A stretch of DNA of 64,000 nt, from positions 10,855,118-10,919,117 of the forward strand of contig OZ234503.1 in assembly GCA_965153455.1 (NCBI GenBank), in the 5' to 3' direction. Of this stretch, positions 36,882-48,107 are shown in pieces; positions within the stretch are counted from its first letter, which is position 1, and every line of letters starts with the position of its first letter. This DNA comes from Sphagnum compactum (lineage: Eukaryota; Bryophyta; Sphagnopsida; Sphagnales). The notes beneath the pieces were generated by a model that did no database searches, was not told where the DNA came from, and worked only from the letters and a program-made list of their open reading frames with translations. The position numbers and the translations under genes are program-made.

Positions 36882-39800
36882 TTATTGCATCAATGACTGA
36901 GTGATTTCAACACAGCAACACATAGGAGCACTCGTTTTTATTGCCTTGGATGCTATATGTGACCGGCAGGCAGAGTATCCTTCCTGCACACCATCAGTGT
37001 AGCAAATATGTTCAGAATGCCTGGAGTGCATTTACTGAGCCTGAATCTATTGACATCTTCCTGGTGACACCTCAACAATACAGCTACTACCCAGTCAAAA
37101 CTGTCATGTCCAATGAATCTCTCTCAAGAGTCTTCACCTTCTACTGTACAAGAATTGTCTTCTCCTTAACCAGATAGCAGCCAAATTAAATTCACAGACA
37201 AACATACAACAGTGATGTTTAGATAGAAGATGTCAATAGCTGCCAATACCTCCTGCAAAGCTGTGATGAGACATGCCCGTTTGGGTGTTGCTAACTTTGT
37301 TCTCTTTGATATCTGCAGTAATCACACAATGTCACAAGGTCCACTATCAGGCACAGACATCATACTGTGAGATACCTCACTCCTACCAGCACACAAATAA
37401 GGAGAATAATGAACTGGCATCTGCCAACAAGCATTAGTGAGGATTGCTTCACTTTCAATGGTACTGAACTCTTCTTCCAAGGTGGATACTATTTATCATA
37501 TCTAATAATCATGATGTACCTGCCAGGTCTGCACTGAAAACACAGAAGAACTAGGCCCCCACTCTTTGGATGACCAGTTCATCCAATGACACATATTTTA
37601 GCTGGGTGGGTCAGTACTACATGCAACTTGTCTCATACACCTGCTGAGGTCTTGTAAGATGGCCATAAGCCCTAGTGACTTAGCTACTGGATTAAGAATT
37701 TCATAGTCATTCCCAAAAAAGAAGGTGATTTTTCATCAACTGATAAAATGCTTGAACAGCAGCTTGGAAATAGCATGAACTTTGCAGTACCTCATCAAGC
37801 TCAATGTAACCAACTTGCAGATTTGGATCGCTCTCTTCAAGCATGATGTCAAGTAGCTCTCTTAGCTTCTGATTGGCAGAGACCTCTTCCTTGCTCCTAG
37901 ATTTTTCTCCACTTCCTTTACCACTTTCAATCCAACCCCAGCCATTGGCCATTTCAATCATTTCCTGGATATCATTGCCACTGTGTAGAGGGCCAGTCCA
38001 AAGAGGTCCTGACAATGTCACTGTGGAAGACCCCTGCTGCATGACATCAGATGATGTGTCATTCCTTGCTAACATGCACTTGCTTTTTAACAGTTACTTG
38101 AAGTGGCCAGTTGGCCACATTACAGCCACTAGCAGCCAAAGTCTGTTTATTGACTTGAGCTTTGATTATTGAGTCTGTCTCGAGTGGCCTACTGCACATC
38201 CACCCCCCTAAACTCAAACTAAACAGTGTGCAAACTTGATCAAGAAAGGGCCTAAAAATCTGGCATAAGAAAATATTTTTAAGGGTGCAATGAGATTGGG
38301 GTATCAACAGATTACATTAGTACTAGATACCAACACTGCTTAAGACTTTGAGAAACACTCAGGATGTAAGGACACTGCTCATATTGCATGCGGAAATAAC
38401 CACCTGTGTGAATGTTGAGCATGAGCATGTAGATTGACCAAGACAGTTCCACTTTACCACTTGTGTTTCACCACAGATGCTGCAATGAGATACAAAATTG
38501 TAATGCCTGCAGACACTTTGGAAATACCTTGTCAGTTCAAATTCTCAAAATTAGTATTCCACCAAGATCAGTGCTATTGCTTGAAACATACCCATCTCAG
38601 TAACCCTTCAGCAAGGTAGTTGTGCATAAGAATTCACCAATAAGTTCAGGTCTACACACTGGCTTTTCTGAGCTTGTCCTGGATGCACATGGAGCATAAC
38701 TCGAAAGACAGGGCCATGAAATGAGTAGTGCGAGAACATTGGGTAAACATGCATGTTCCGCAAAGATGCCTCTCGCACAACCCCACCAATCAGCATTCGA
38801 ATTCCCAGCTCATTTGCAAAAGGCATGGGCTTCACAAATGCTCCATAAGATGCCAAAACACTGCAAACCCCACATCCTATGGTTAGTCAAGACACACACA
38901 ATGAGTGTAGACTGGAAGACAATGGGTTAACCAAGAGATCAGGAGAGTTGAGCTTTCTCGACTGGTGTAGCATGAAGGAATTATTCAGCTGGGCTATTAC
39001 ATTGCAACTCACGTGCTGAACTCTTTAATTAAATCCTCACAGGAATGGCTCACACAGAGATAATAGCATAAGCAGGTGTCTGCACCCAATAAATGCCCTA
39101 AACTGGACAGGATTTGTCATCTCTGAATCCCAATATGGGCCATGCAACTTTTCTGGCCATTCTACCTGAGCTGAAATAGGTTTACCTACTCTCAGAACTT
39201 GACAAAAGAGCCAGAAAAGCAGAACAAGTTTGGGTATAATACTCACTTATAAGGACGGTGTCCCCCTGCAGAGAATCCATCAGTTGATGTCACATACACA
39301 AGACCTCCATGCAGTACTGAAGCTAATGCTGAACCAAGGAAAATGGAATCGCTGCCAAAAGAGTCTATGTCAATCAAGTCATAGTAATCCTTTTCCATGT
39401 AACAGTACAGCAGCACTCTATTTACATCTTCACTTGTGATTCGCCAACACTTGGAGATGCCTTTTTCCTCCTGGTCCAGCATAGTGGTCTTCTGCAAATC
39501 TCCCTCTGCAACCTAAGAACAAGTCCATCCAATGATTCAATGGTAACCAATTCCCAATACTCGTCAGCAAATGCAGAGACAAGAAACTCAAGTGAGAACT
39601 TGGTCAATCATAGACATTTGTTAAGTACTCACAACAGGGATTGTAGTGACAAACACTGCAGCCAGACCCAAAGTCCCTGTAGCAGTGATCAGCTTAGCAA
39701 TTCTAACAAATTTGCTTGGCTTCCCATCAATGAAAGGTTCAGCAATTCTTCAATACAAGTGCAACTCTTTTGTGGCTTCTTTTCTGTAAAACTTGCTGGT

Positions 39801-40886
39801 GCCTCTAAGAATCTAATCCATTAGTTTCCCATGTCTGGTAATGTGCAAGGAGATGATGGCATGTCCCTCTGATTTTAACAGGAGGCAACTTTGCAACTTT
39901 TCATTCCTTGGGTTCCTGCCTAAAAATCTTATACCTGATGAGCAAGTGATACTCGAGGCAGTCCCAAAGATCCCAAATCAGCATTGCCAGCAGCGCAAGT
40001 ATCTTCCTCTGGTGAAGATCTCACGGCAAGGGGAGGATCAGTCATGGGTGCAACAGCAGTGGCAGCAGAGAGAGACAAATTCTGGGAAATGGTAGGAGCA
40101 AGGAATCTGCACGCATCATTGGCCCAGACGAAGTCAGCTTGTGCTTGGGAAAGGTAACGTGCAGCTCTGATGCCACAGCCACTCATGGCATCCAATACTC
40201 GTAAGTGGCCATGTTTTTTTTTGTATACAGCAGCAGCAAGTACTCCCAGATCCCTCCCCACACTACTTTCCTTCCTGTAGAAGGCATCCCCCACCACAAA
40301 TTTCACTCCCCGCTCGCTCCTAACTTGAGATTGTCTCCCCTCATCATCGTTCCTATGATCTGCCACCCCAATCATAAAACCCTAGTGGATTGAAACCCTA
40401 GTGGAGGAAAAAAAAACCCAAAAAAATTCAGAACTCGATCCTGAGACTTCTTCACCCCGCCTTCTGCCATGTATCTCATACACCATTGCAAGGCTACACA
40501 ACGCCTTCACATGTCATCAAAACAAAGCACAAAATATACGTGACTTCCAAAACCCTAATGCGTGAAACTTTGTGCGTCCTCCTCATGGATCATAACATTA
40601 ACATTAGTGTAAGGGAAGGCGGGTTTCACTGAAAAAACACAAACAACTCGCCAAATACAAACGATTGCAACCTCTGCAACGCTACGAGAGTTTCTCCCTA
40701 ATTGGAAGACAAAACAATTTACGTATATGTACCTTGCAGTCCGTTGCCATCATCTTCTTGTTGCAGTACGGCTGCCGTTTGCGGCAGTAGCAAGCGCGGG
40801 GTAGTAGTGGCAGCACAATTGGCACCAGTGTGGTGCAATACGGGTGTGGAGGAGAAGCTCCAGGCCATCGCCATCGCCATCGTCAT
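36882..40886 (-). CDS. Trm1-type tRNA (guanine-26-N2) dimethyltransferase, probably organelle-targeted
   Basis: Transfers methyl groups from S-adenosylmethionine to G26 of tRNA. Eight exons, read right to left: 40886-40733, 40359-39935, 39512-39247, 38860-38660, 38506-38404, 38036-37791, 37312-37250, 36983-36882. All junctions are GT/AG and in phase; 519 residues. The first 50 residues are rich in Ala, Ser and Thr like a transit peptide. Then SERGVKF, GRDLGVL, SAM motif DAMSGCGIRA (107-116), WAND (130-133), the DLIDIDSFGS motif (238-247), STDG, ASYGAFVKPMPFANELGIRMLIGG, HYNFVSHCSICG with C357/C360 and C376/C378 as a likely zinc site, SGPLWTGPLH and EGYSACRSHIASKAIKT. The motif has Ser where most family members have Pro (DPFG). 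Start is uncertain: an ATG at 41048 in the same frame would add 54 residues. Confidence 0.9.
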
Positions 40887-42108
40887 CTCCCGCACCATTA
40901 CAAACCCGATCACGCTCTTGTATTGCACACATGGCCACAGGGAAGAACTTCGAAAGGCCTGACGGACGGAAGCTGCGGACGGACGTGTGTGAATGGGGCC
41001 CCTCCACAAAAAGGCCAAGTTTGTGCTAAGGCCTGCTGGCCAAGTCATATTCGTCCAATAAGAATTTCGTATCCTTCAATTGGGTTGTCAAAGAAGAGCT
41101 TTCTGCCAGTGTCACATGAATTCTTGCAAGTAAATCATCAGCAGACATGACTGGATGCGTGGAGTGCTTGGCCCCTAAGCAAGTTGACAATAAATGCCAC
41201 TGTTCTGTAAGGGAGAGCATGATTCACAGGTCATCTTTGAAAGAGTGAATCATGTCTGGGGATCATCTTATCTCTTTTGTTTATCCACAATGTAGCCCTA
41301 ACATCCTCCAGTCACAACAAGGTGTTTTGAAACTAGTGATATAGTTGCTACAATCCTGTCTGTATGTGTGAAATGCAGTTGTGAATCTTCCTGTGTTATT
41401 TGTTTATAGGAGAGTAATATACATGTCTCATCAGCTCAGATCCAGAAGGTTCGTCATCTTTTTTTTTTGCAAATCTGATGAATGCAATTTTTTTGCAGGC
41501 TTTGCTGGTAGGGGATGAATTGCATTGAAGATGAGCTTCGCAGGATGCCATCAGCTCTGCCTTCAGTGAATGGACATAAAAATTATGGACTCTGTTTTAA
41601 CTTTACACAGGGCAGAACAAATGGCTCCCAAGCAGCTCCTCCCCGACTGCTTCTGTTGTGATGCACTCCTTGTGCACAATGTACTACTGTAAGTACCCTG
41701 CACCCTGACTGCTTTTGTTGTGACTGACATCCTTTAGCTAATGCTTTTTCCAGGAGCGTCTTTTGATTACTGCAGCTGCCTCTGGTTTGCAGAATTCTAT
41801 CGTTTGGATACTTGTGATCCTTTGTGATACTTGGAAGAGAAACTGTAATTGGTTGTCTCTGTGTCTACAGGTAAAAACCCTGGATATGAAAGACCTACTA
41901 CTATGTTATGCTAACACATGAGATTTGCAGTCCACAGGCTCAGCACTGAAACAGTTGTTGCACACTCAAATTGGAATGCTGTCATGAATGAAGGAACAAT
42001 GGAGAAAGGTTTTTTCACATTCATGCTGTTATGATGATCTTGCTCTTTTAGTGCTGATACTGAACATTAGTGCTGGTAAATGACATCAAGTCTTTGCTCT
42101 TCAATCTT

Positions 42109-42115
42109 CTCTGTC

Positions 42116-42150
<35 letters not shown>
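42109..42150. repeat. CTGT microsatellite
   Basis: About eight CTGT units flanked by CTCTGT variants. Confidence 0.92.
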
Positions 42151-42411
42151 GTGGACCTTTGAGCCACCCATATCCAGTGAGATGACCACACCCATTTGAG
42201 CATTTGAGATGTTGACCCAAAAACCTAATCCTCCCAATTTGTGTCATTCTGAAAGCTGTTATGATATCATACTTCCAGACTCCAGAATCCATAAGCAAAA
42301 GCTATACAATTTACATGAAAATTATTATGTTCATCTAATATGTAAGAATTGGTGCAATCTGACCTGAACTTCTTCTCATGCCATGATATGGCTTGACATT
42401 TAGTTCTAAGG

Positions 42412-42423
42412 TGGTATCAGAGC
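42412..42423 (+). other. Retrotransposon primer-binding-site-like word
   Basis: TGGTATCAGAGC is the complement of the initiator methionine tRNA 3' region used to prime many plant LTR retrotransposons. No LTR ending in CA directly precedes it and no gag or pol follows, so at most it is a small remnant. Chance is unlikely for 12 bases in the window but not excluded. Confidence 0.35.
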
Positions 42424-42860
42424 TCAATTGCTAGGATGTTGTCTTGATGTTCCTTGGTCTTTCTAATAAGGAAGGATGGTTGTTTGTTTCTTTTTGTTTT
42501 GTTTTGTTTGTTTGCCATGTTGAGATCTCCCAAACCATGGTGGCCCTTGTGCTGCACATGGTATTGTAAAGCCCTCAATGCTTGTAGAGGCACACCCGAG
42601 GTAGTTTGGAAATAAATGTTGCAAGAGTGCTATGGTGCAAGAGTGAATCTTTCTATGGATGATTGCCACTTTTTCTACATCTTTCTACGGGTGACAGCCA
42701 CTTCGGCTACAAACACAAAAATTCTTAAAAGAAAACACTTGACTACCTACCTGGAGGAATGTTTGCAAATCCAATCATCCTTTTCCATGTCCTTGAAGCT
42801 ACCTTCGTAGTGTACTCCACACCATACTCAGAAACAAATTTGAGCTCGTCACTGCTGTGC

Positions 42861-43151
42861 ACTACCAGTGACAATCAACTATTTTTTACTTTTATTTTTT
42901 TTCTCATGTTTTTTTTTTTAGTTTTCAATAATTCATCATTATTTATGTCAATGTCAAATTTAATTTAAATTAATATACATTTCACGGGCATGAAAAGACA
43001 CATGTTAATTTGTTTTTTCATATCCATATTGATGAAAAGAGAAAAAAAAGTGAGGTAGTTATAAAATGGAGGTAATTATTAAAAAAGGTGAGAGATTGTT
43101 TATTAAGAAAATTAATTGGAAAAAAAAAGTAGTTATATTAAGAAAGAAATG
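42861..43151 (+). repeat. Left terminal inverted repeat
   Basis: Matches the reverse complement of 47630-47909 along its length with substitutions and small indels. Outer end ACTACCAGTGAC; the preceding base C would make it CACTACCAGTG. Confidence 0.8.
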
Positions 43152-43734
43152 GAATAATTAACCTTGTAACATTACAATGTCGGATAGGTTTTTTAAAAAA
43201 TAAATAATAATTGGGTCCAAGTTCTAGAAACCCAACATTGGGCAAAGTATGAAACAGAGGTAGGGTTTTGGACACCTAATACAACAGGTACACTAACCAA
43301 TTCTGTAACGAATGCTTGGACGGGTATATTCCTATGTTATTTGCCAAATATTTTGTCAAAACCACATCTTAATTCTTTGACCAAAATTCATAGTATTTAA
43401 TGCAAATTTACGAGTTCTTGATATTGAAGGCAAACAACCCCAAACAAAACGTTTCTTGCATTAACTAAACACTCTCAAACTTTGCATTAATGCATAAGCT
43501 TACAAACATATGCATTAAAACGAAAAGGTCATGATCATGGTGGAACTTCAAAACAAAAAAAGGTCCATGAACTATGTTTTGGAACTTTTGCAACAACTAC
43601 ACAAGTTGTCTTCTAAACTCAATAATTAACCCAAATGCTCATTCAAATGCAGGTATCGTATCATTTATGGTTTTAAGCAACTCCTTTTTTGTTCCATGTT
43701 CCATACCTTTAACTCACAACCCTAAAAACTTAAA

Positions 43735-44120
43735 GCATTAACAACAAATTGAAAACACAAGACACATGACACATAAGCCACATAATTGACACAAAAAATA
43801 TGAAAGACACATAAATTACACAATACACACAAAAGACACCCAACATACACAAGACATTCAACACATGCAAAACACAAACACATGGTGTGTAACACAACTA
43901 GAATTTGATGTTGCATAAAAAACTAAAAACTCACACACAAGACATAAGACTTGCATGAAGACACACAAACCTCACAATAAACACACACAAGACCCTCGAC
44001 ACATTAAAAAACACAACACAACCAAATGATTGATAGGATGCACATAACACACTCAACACATAGAAGCCACACAACATACATGCAAAACACAAGACATCCA
44101 CAGGAGACACAAATCTATCC
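43735..44120. repeat. AC-rich degenerate repeat (ACACAAGACACA words)
   Basis: Densely repeated words such as ACACAAGACACA, CACATAA and CAACACA, almost without G in runs, give a strongly strand-biased tract of about 390 bp. There is no strict period. It lies inside the 5-kb inverted-repeat element. Confidence 0.7.
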
Positions 44121-44224
44121 TCTACAACCCTTTCATGTTATTGATTTCTAATGGTAGCTACCCTCATACAATAACCCTACTTTCATACTCTAGTAGCAAG
44201 TATAGTGAATAATTTCATTGCAAA

Positions 44225-44890
44225 AAAATAAAAATAGTATAGGTTAACTACATACCTACCTTTAGGCCTAGTTTAAGCTATGTACCTACTTAGTAGGCCT
44301 GGGTAATTTAGGTTAGGTTACCTACCTTGTAGGCTTAGGTGGCCTAAGCTAGGCTACATATCTAGTATGCTTAAGTGGCCTAGGTTAGGCTATCTACCTT
44401 GTAGGCCTCGGTGGCTTACACTACATACGTAGCTACCAAGTAGACTTCAATAGCTTAGGTTAGGTTACTTACTTAGTAAACCTAGGTGGCTTAGGCTACT
44501 TACTTAACTAGTAGGATAGGCTACCTACCTTCTAAGCCTAGGTGGCCTATGTTATTTACCTAGTAGGCCTAAGCTAATAGGTTACCTACATGGTTAATAG
44601 GTCTACCTAGTAAGCCTAGGTCATTTAAGATACCTATTTAGAAGGCTTACATTACTTAGTTATAAATTACTTCGTAATCTTAGGCTACATCCTAGGTAAC
44701 TTATTAAGTAGGTCTAGGCTAGGCAACTTAGCTAGGCTACTAGCTAGAATTATTTTTAACAAGTAACCTATTAACTATAATAGGCTATTTAGGTAATCTA
44801 AACCTAATTTAACCTACTATTTATGTTATGTTAGATAGGTAATTTAGGCTTAACAAGTAGGCTAAATCATCAAATGAGTATGGTTCATTT
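44225..44890. repeat. Degenerate array of CTACCTAGTAGGCCTAGGTGGC words
   Basis: Variants of GTAGGCCTAGGTGGCCTA and GGTTAGGCTACCTACCT recur every roughly 35-55 bp for about 660 bp. Both the words and their partial complements (TAGGCCTA is self-complementary) occur, so the tract could form many small hairpins. It is internal to the 5-kb inverted-repeat element. Confidence 0.75.
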
Positions 44891-44999
44891 GACTAAGTGT
44901 CAAATCATAATGTCAATTTGCCTAAGGGTTAAATTAGGATGGTCCATTTGATTAAACCGTATCCATTCAATATGGCCAATTTGAGTAAGCCATGGCCAT

Positions 45000-47600
45000 T
45001 TTGATGGACATTTGTCCATTTTGACTAGATCTTTGACTTGACACTTGGTCAAAAGTCACTTTAATCGAATGTATTGGTCAAATGTAACATGTGTTTTTCA
45101 TGCCCCAAACTTTTAGTCAAAATGAACATATTTTTTGGTCAATGTGAACACTTTGATCAAATTGGCCTTCTGAAAAGCTGTGGTAAGCAATGGAACTTTT
45201 ATGCCACAATGCAAAAAAAAATCAATCAATCATTATGGCTACAAATGATACATTTCATGGTTTGGTTGTAAGAAAAAATCACAAGTTGATTATTGTTCAC
45301 CTTCAAAATATCCATTTCCATGAATTGTAAATTTAAAGCTTATAAAAAACTCTTTACTGAACTACAAGTTCCCCATGTGCATTGTAGATATGTACCATCA
45401 TCACCACTAACAACCTTTAGAAGATGCAATTCCCCACTTTTGTGTGCAAGTTGCAGGTTGTTTTATAAACATTATCAAATAAAATTGTGACATTTGGCAA
45501 ACAAAAATGCACTAAAACATTTATCAATTCCATTTGCAACTATATTACAACATAGGTATGTCATCACTGGCATATTGATTGCCAACCAATCAACATATAT
45601 GAACAAACAAATGTTGTCATGTGTATCCATCTCATTGTTCAACATTGAAAGGTCAAAAAACATCATTGATATTGAAAATTTTCAAAACCCCAAAAAGTAT
45701 ATGTTCCCATGTGGCATCACTAGATACGACAAAATTTCAAACATCTGGTTCAATATCACAAGTTGGCAAAATAATTGCAAAGACAGTTGAAGGAGTCGCA
45801 AACATATACTTTGAGTATATGGATGAGACCATATGTTATGAATGTGGATTTCATTCACTGACTTGTTAACATCATGGCTAACATCAATGGCCATGCAACT
45901 AGTGGTCGACTTATCAACAATTCCATGGTTTTTAATATTTTATTACATTTTCCCAAATTCCCCAACATTTTTGAGGATGTAAGAAGGTAGAGAAAGCATA
46001 ATGTGGATCATGGAACTAATGAAATTTCTAATGTGGTGATGATGATGAATTGTTGAAGTTTTGAATGCGAAACATTTATTGTTTAACAAAAAAATTGGGG
46101 CACCATTTGGAGCTTCATAAACTTTGAAGGTAAAAGCTTCATTGAGTCATCCATGAAGAATGTCATTGAATCTAGAGGACTTCAATTGTTTTTAGGCCTT
46201 CATAATTCCATTAATTTCATGTCCAACATGCATTGATTGAGCATGCCATATGACAAAATTGAAAACATATGTGTTGTTGTATTTGTTGAAAAACAAACTT
46301 TTTGGCAATAGTAAAGATGGAATTAGAATTTGATGTTGTAGTATTTTGTGTTTCAAAGCTTGCTTCAATTGCGAGAGTTGTGCTTTAATGTGTTTTTACC
46401 CTCTTTGCAGTGGGCCACAACTTTGCCACAAGGGCATAATTTTGACCACCCCTTGCAAAATCCGTGACAATTGTGGTTTTGCAAGGGGAATTTAATGATT
46501 TGCACTAAAGATAGTTTGATAGTATTGTGTAAATTATTTCCCAAGCCTCGCCTATAAAACATGAAATCTTGGAGTCTAGACATTGTAGATTGAAGATCAT
46601 GTAATTGCAATCACATGGGCCAATCGTTGTGATCGAGCAATCGAAGCAAATCATCTTTTTTGTATGAATCATTTAGAAAGAGTTTATATCTCATGCATAG
46701 ATATAGATCCAAACTTTTTCCAGATGAAACATGCAAAATATCCCCTGACAAGCTCTACCTAGGTAATAGCATGACAATTCAAATTGAGATCATACTTTTG
46801 TCCAATGATTTGGAAGTAGGTTGTTGGTTGGTACTCAGTCCTATTTCCTTCAAGTTCTAGGTTTGATTTTGTTCTGTAGTGACTATTGATGGTCCTACAA
46901 GAATTATTTCAGTGTGCAACCGACAAACAAGATAGGTTTCAAAGTCCAGAGAAATGTCGCAAGCAAACCGTGACTTTGTCAAATTTCAAGCCAATGTTTG
47001 CCTCTGATTGACCCTTCCCATATATGTACACACTCATGGAGTGCAAGCTCTGTGGTCATCATCCATCGCGCAACTGGGTTGGTGCTTGATATTGTCATTC
47101 ATTTTCTCTTCGTGCACATTTTATGAACCTGAATTGATAACTTTTCTGTACTACTCACACTTCGTGGAAGTTTGTACAACTTTTTGTACAACTGTCCATG
47201 CAGACAAAAAACAAAGTTTGAAGAACTTTTTTGTGCTGACACCCAGACAGAAAGTATGATGGAGGGAGGAGGAGTTTTTAACATCCTGTGTAAACATTTG
47301 GTGGGGTTGCCAAAAACAAAAGCAGCTAAACTTAGACATTTAATTTTACTATCCAGAGTTGCTAGCAGCTAATGATTCAGACATTTGCAACGTAATCATC
47401 AGCCTGCATGCATCAACCAACCTGCTTGTTCTTTTGCCTTGTGTCCGTAGTCCAAACTCTGATTGGAGTTTTCTGTGAAATATAATTCCAGTGATGAGTA
47501 ATCGGAACTGGTATATGAGGGATTATTTTGGTTGGTGGAATCGTTGGAACGGTCAGTCAGTCAGTCGGCCATGGACCATTCCAGAGACAATTTCAAACGT
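45000..47600. other. Right interior of the inverted-repeat element, no recognised gene
   Basis: Short frames exist, the longest at 45494-45790 (98 codons, plus strand), with an overlapping frame at 45621-45869 that could be its continuation after a frameshift. No transposase, helicase or zinc-finger motif is visible. This may be decayed coding sequence or captured DNA. Confidence 0.4.
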
Positions 47601-47629
47601 AATTCTCTCATTTTCAAGCCTAACTACTT

Positions 47630-47909
47630 CATTTCTTTCTTGATAAATTATTTTTTATTTCTATTAATTTTTTCAATAACCATTTCTCACCTTTCTTAAT
47701 AACTACCTCCATATAATACTTGTTTCATTCTTTTCATTATCCACCAACAAGGATATGAAAAAAAGAAATTAACATGTGTCTTTTCATGTCCATGAAATGT
47801 ATATTAAATTAAATTAAATTTTACATCGAAGACGTGAATAATGATGACTTATTGAAAACCATACGAAAACATAAAAAATAAAATAAAATAAGTGATCGTC
47901 ACTGGTAGT
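47630..47909 (-). repeat. Right terminal inverted repeat
   Basis: Inverted partner of 42861-43151. The outer end is GTCACTGGTAGT at 47909. Confidence 0.8.
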
Positions 47910-48063
47910 ATTTCTGGCTTCCCCTGATTGGGCTTCAGCCTTGCTTGGCCTTATGTAGGGATGTAATAATGTTTTGGTTCATTTAACCTACTACCTAGGG
48001 TGGGGTCTTTCATTTTTTAAAAAAAGTGTAGGGGCCAAGGGGCATTCAATTGATGTAATAGTC

Positions 48064-48107
48064 AAAACCCTAAAACCCTAAACTCAAAACCCTAAAACCC
48101 TAAACTC
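48064..48107. repeat. Interstitial telomere-like repeat
   Basis: A 22-bp unit containing two CCCTAAA-type words (AAAACCCTAAAACCCTAAAC plus TC) is present twice in perfect tandem. Shorter telomere-like words also occur at 53766-53785 (GGGTTAGGGTTAGGGTTTTT) and 63637-63655. The sites look like insertions or repair scars and not a chromosome end. Confidence 0.85.

Larger units (their letters stand above)
41049..42860. other. Intergenic DNA between Trm1 and the large inverted-repeat element
   Basis: Upstream flank of Trm1, then non-coding DNA. It holds a CTGT microsatellite and an isolated primer-binding-site-like word (separate entries). No supported gene. Confidence 0.5.
42861..47909. mobile_element. 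Putative ~5-kb DNA element with ~290-bp terminal inverted repeats
   Basis: Segments 42861-43151 and 47630-47909 are inverted copies of each other. From the outside inward both read ACTACCAGTGAC, then AATTTAATTTAAATTAATAT-like DNA, then CATGAAAAGACACATGTTAAT, then GAGGTAGTTAT and AAGAAAGAAATG. The outer ends stop together at ACTACCAGTGAC. Such long repeats suggest a Mutator-like or foldback-type DNA transposon, though with one extra base the left end reads CACTACCAGTG, which would also suit the CACTA superfamily. No matching target duplication is seen next to the ends. Inside are an AC-rich tract, a CTACCTAG-type array and short broken frames; no transposase motif can be recognised. Existence of the inverted pair is clear; the class is unknown. 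Confidence 0.7.
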
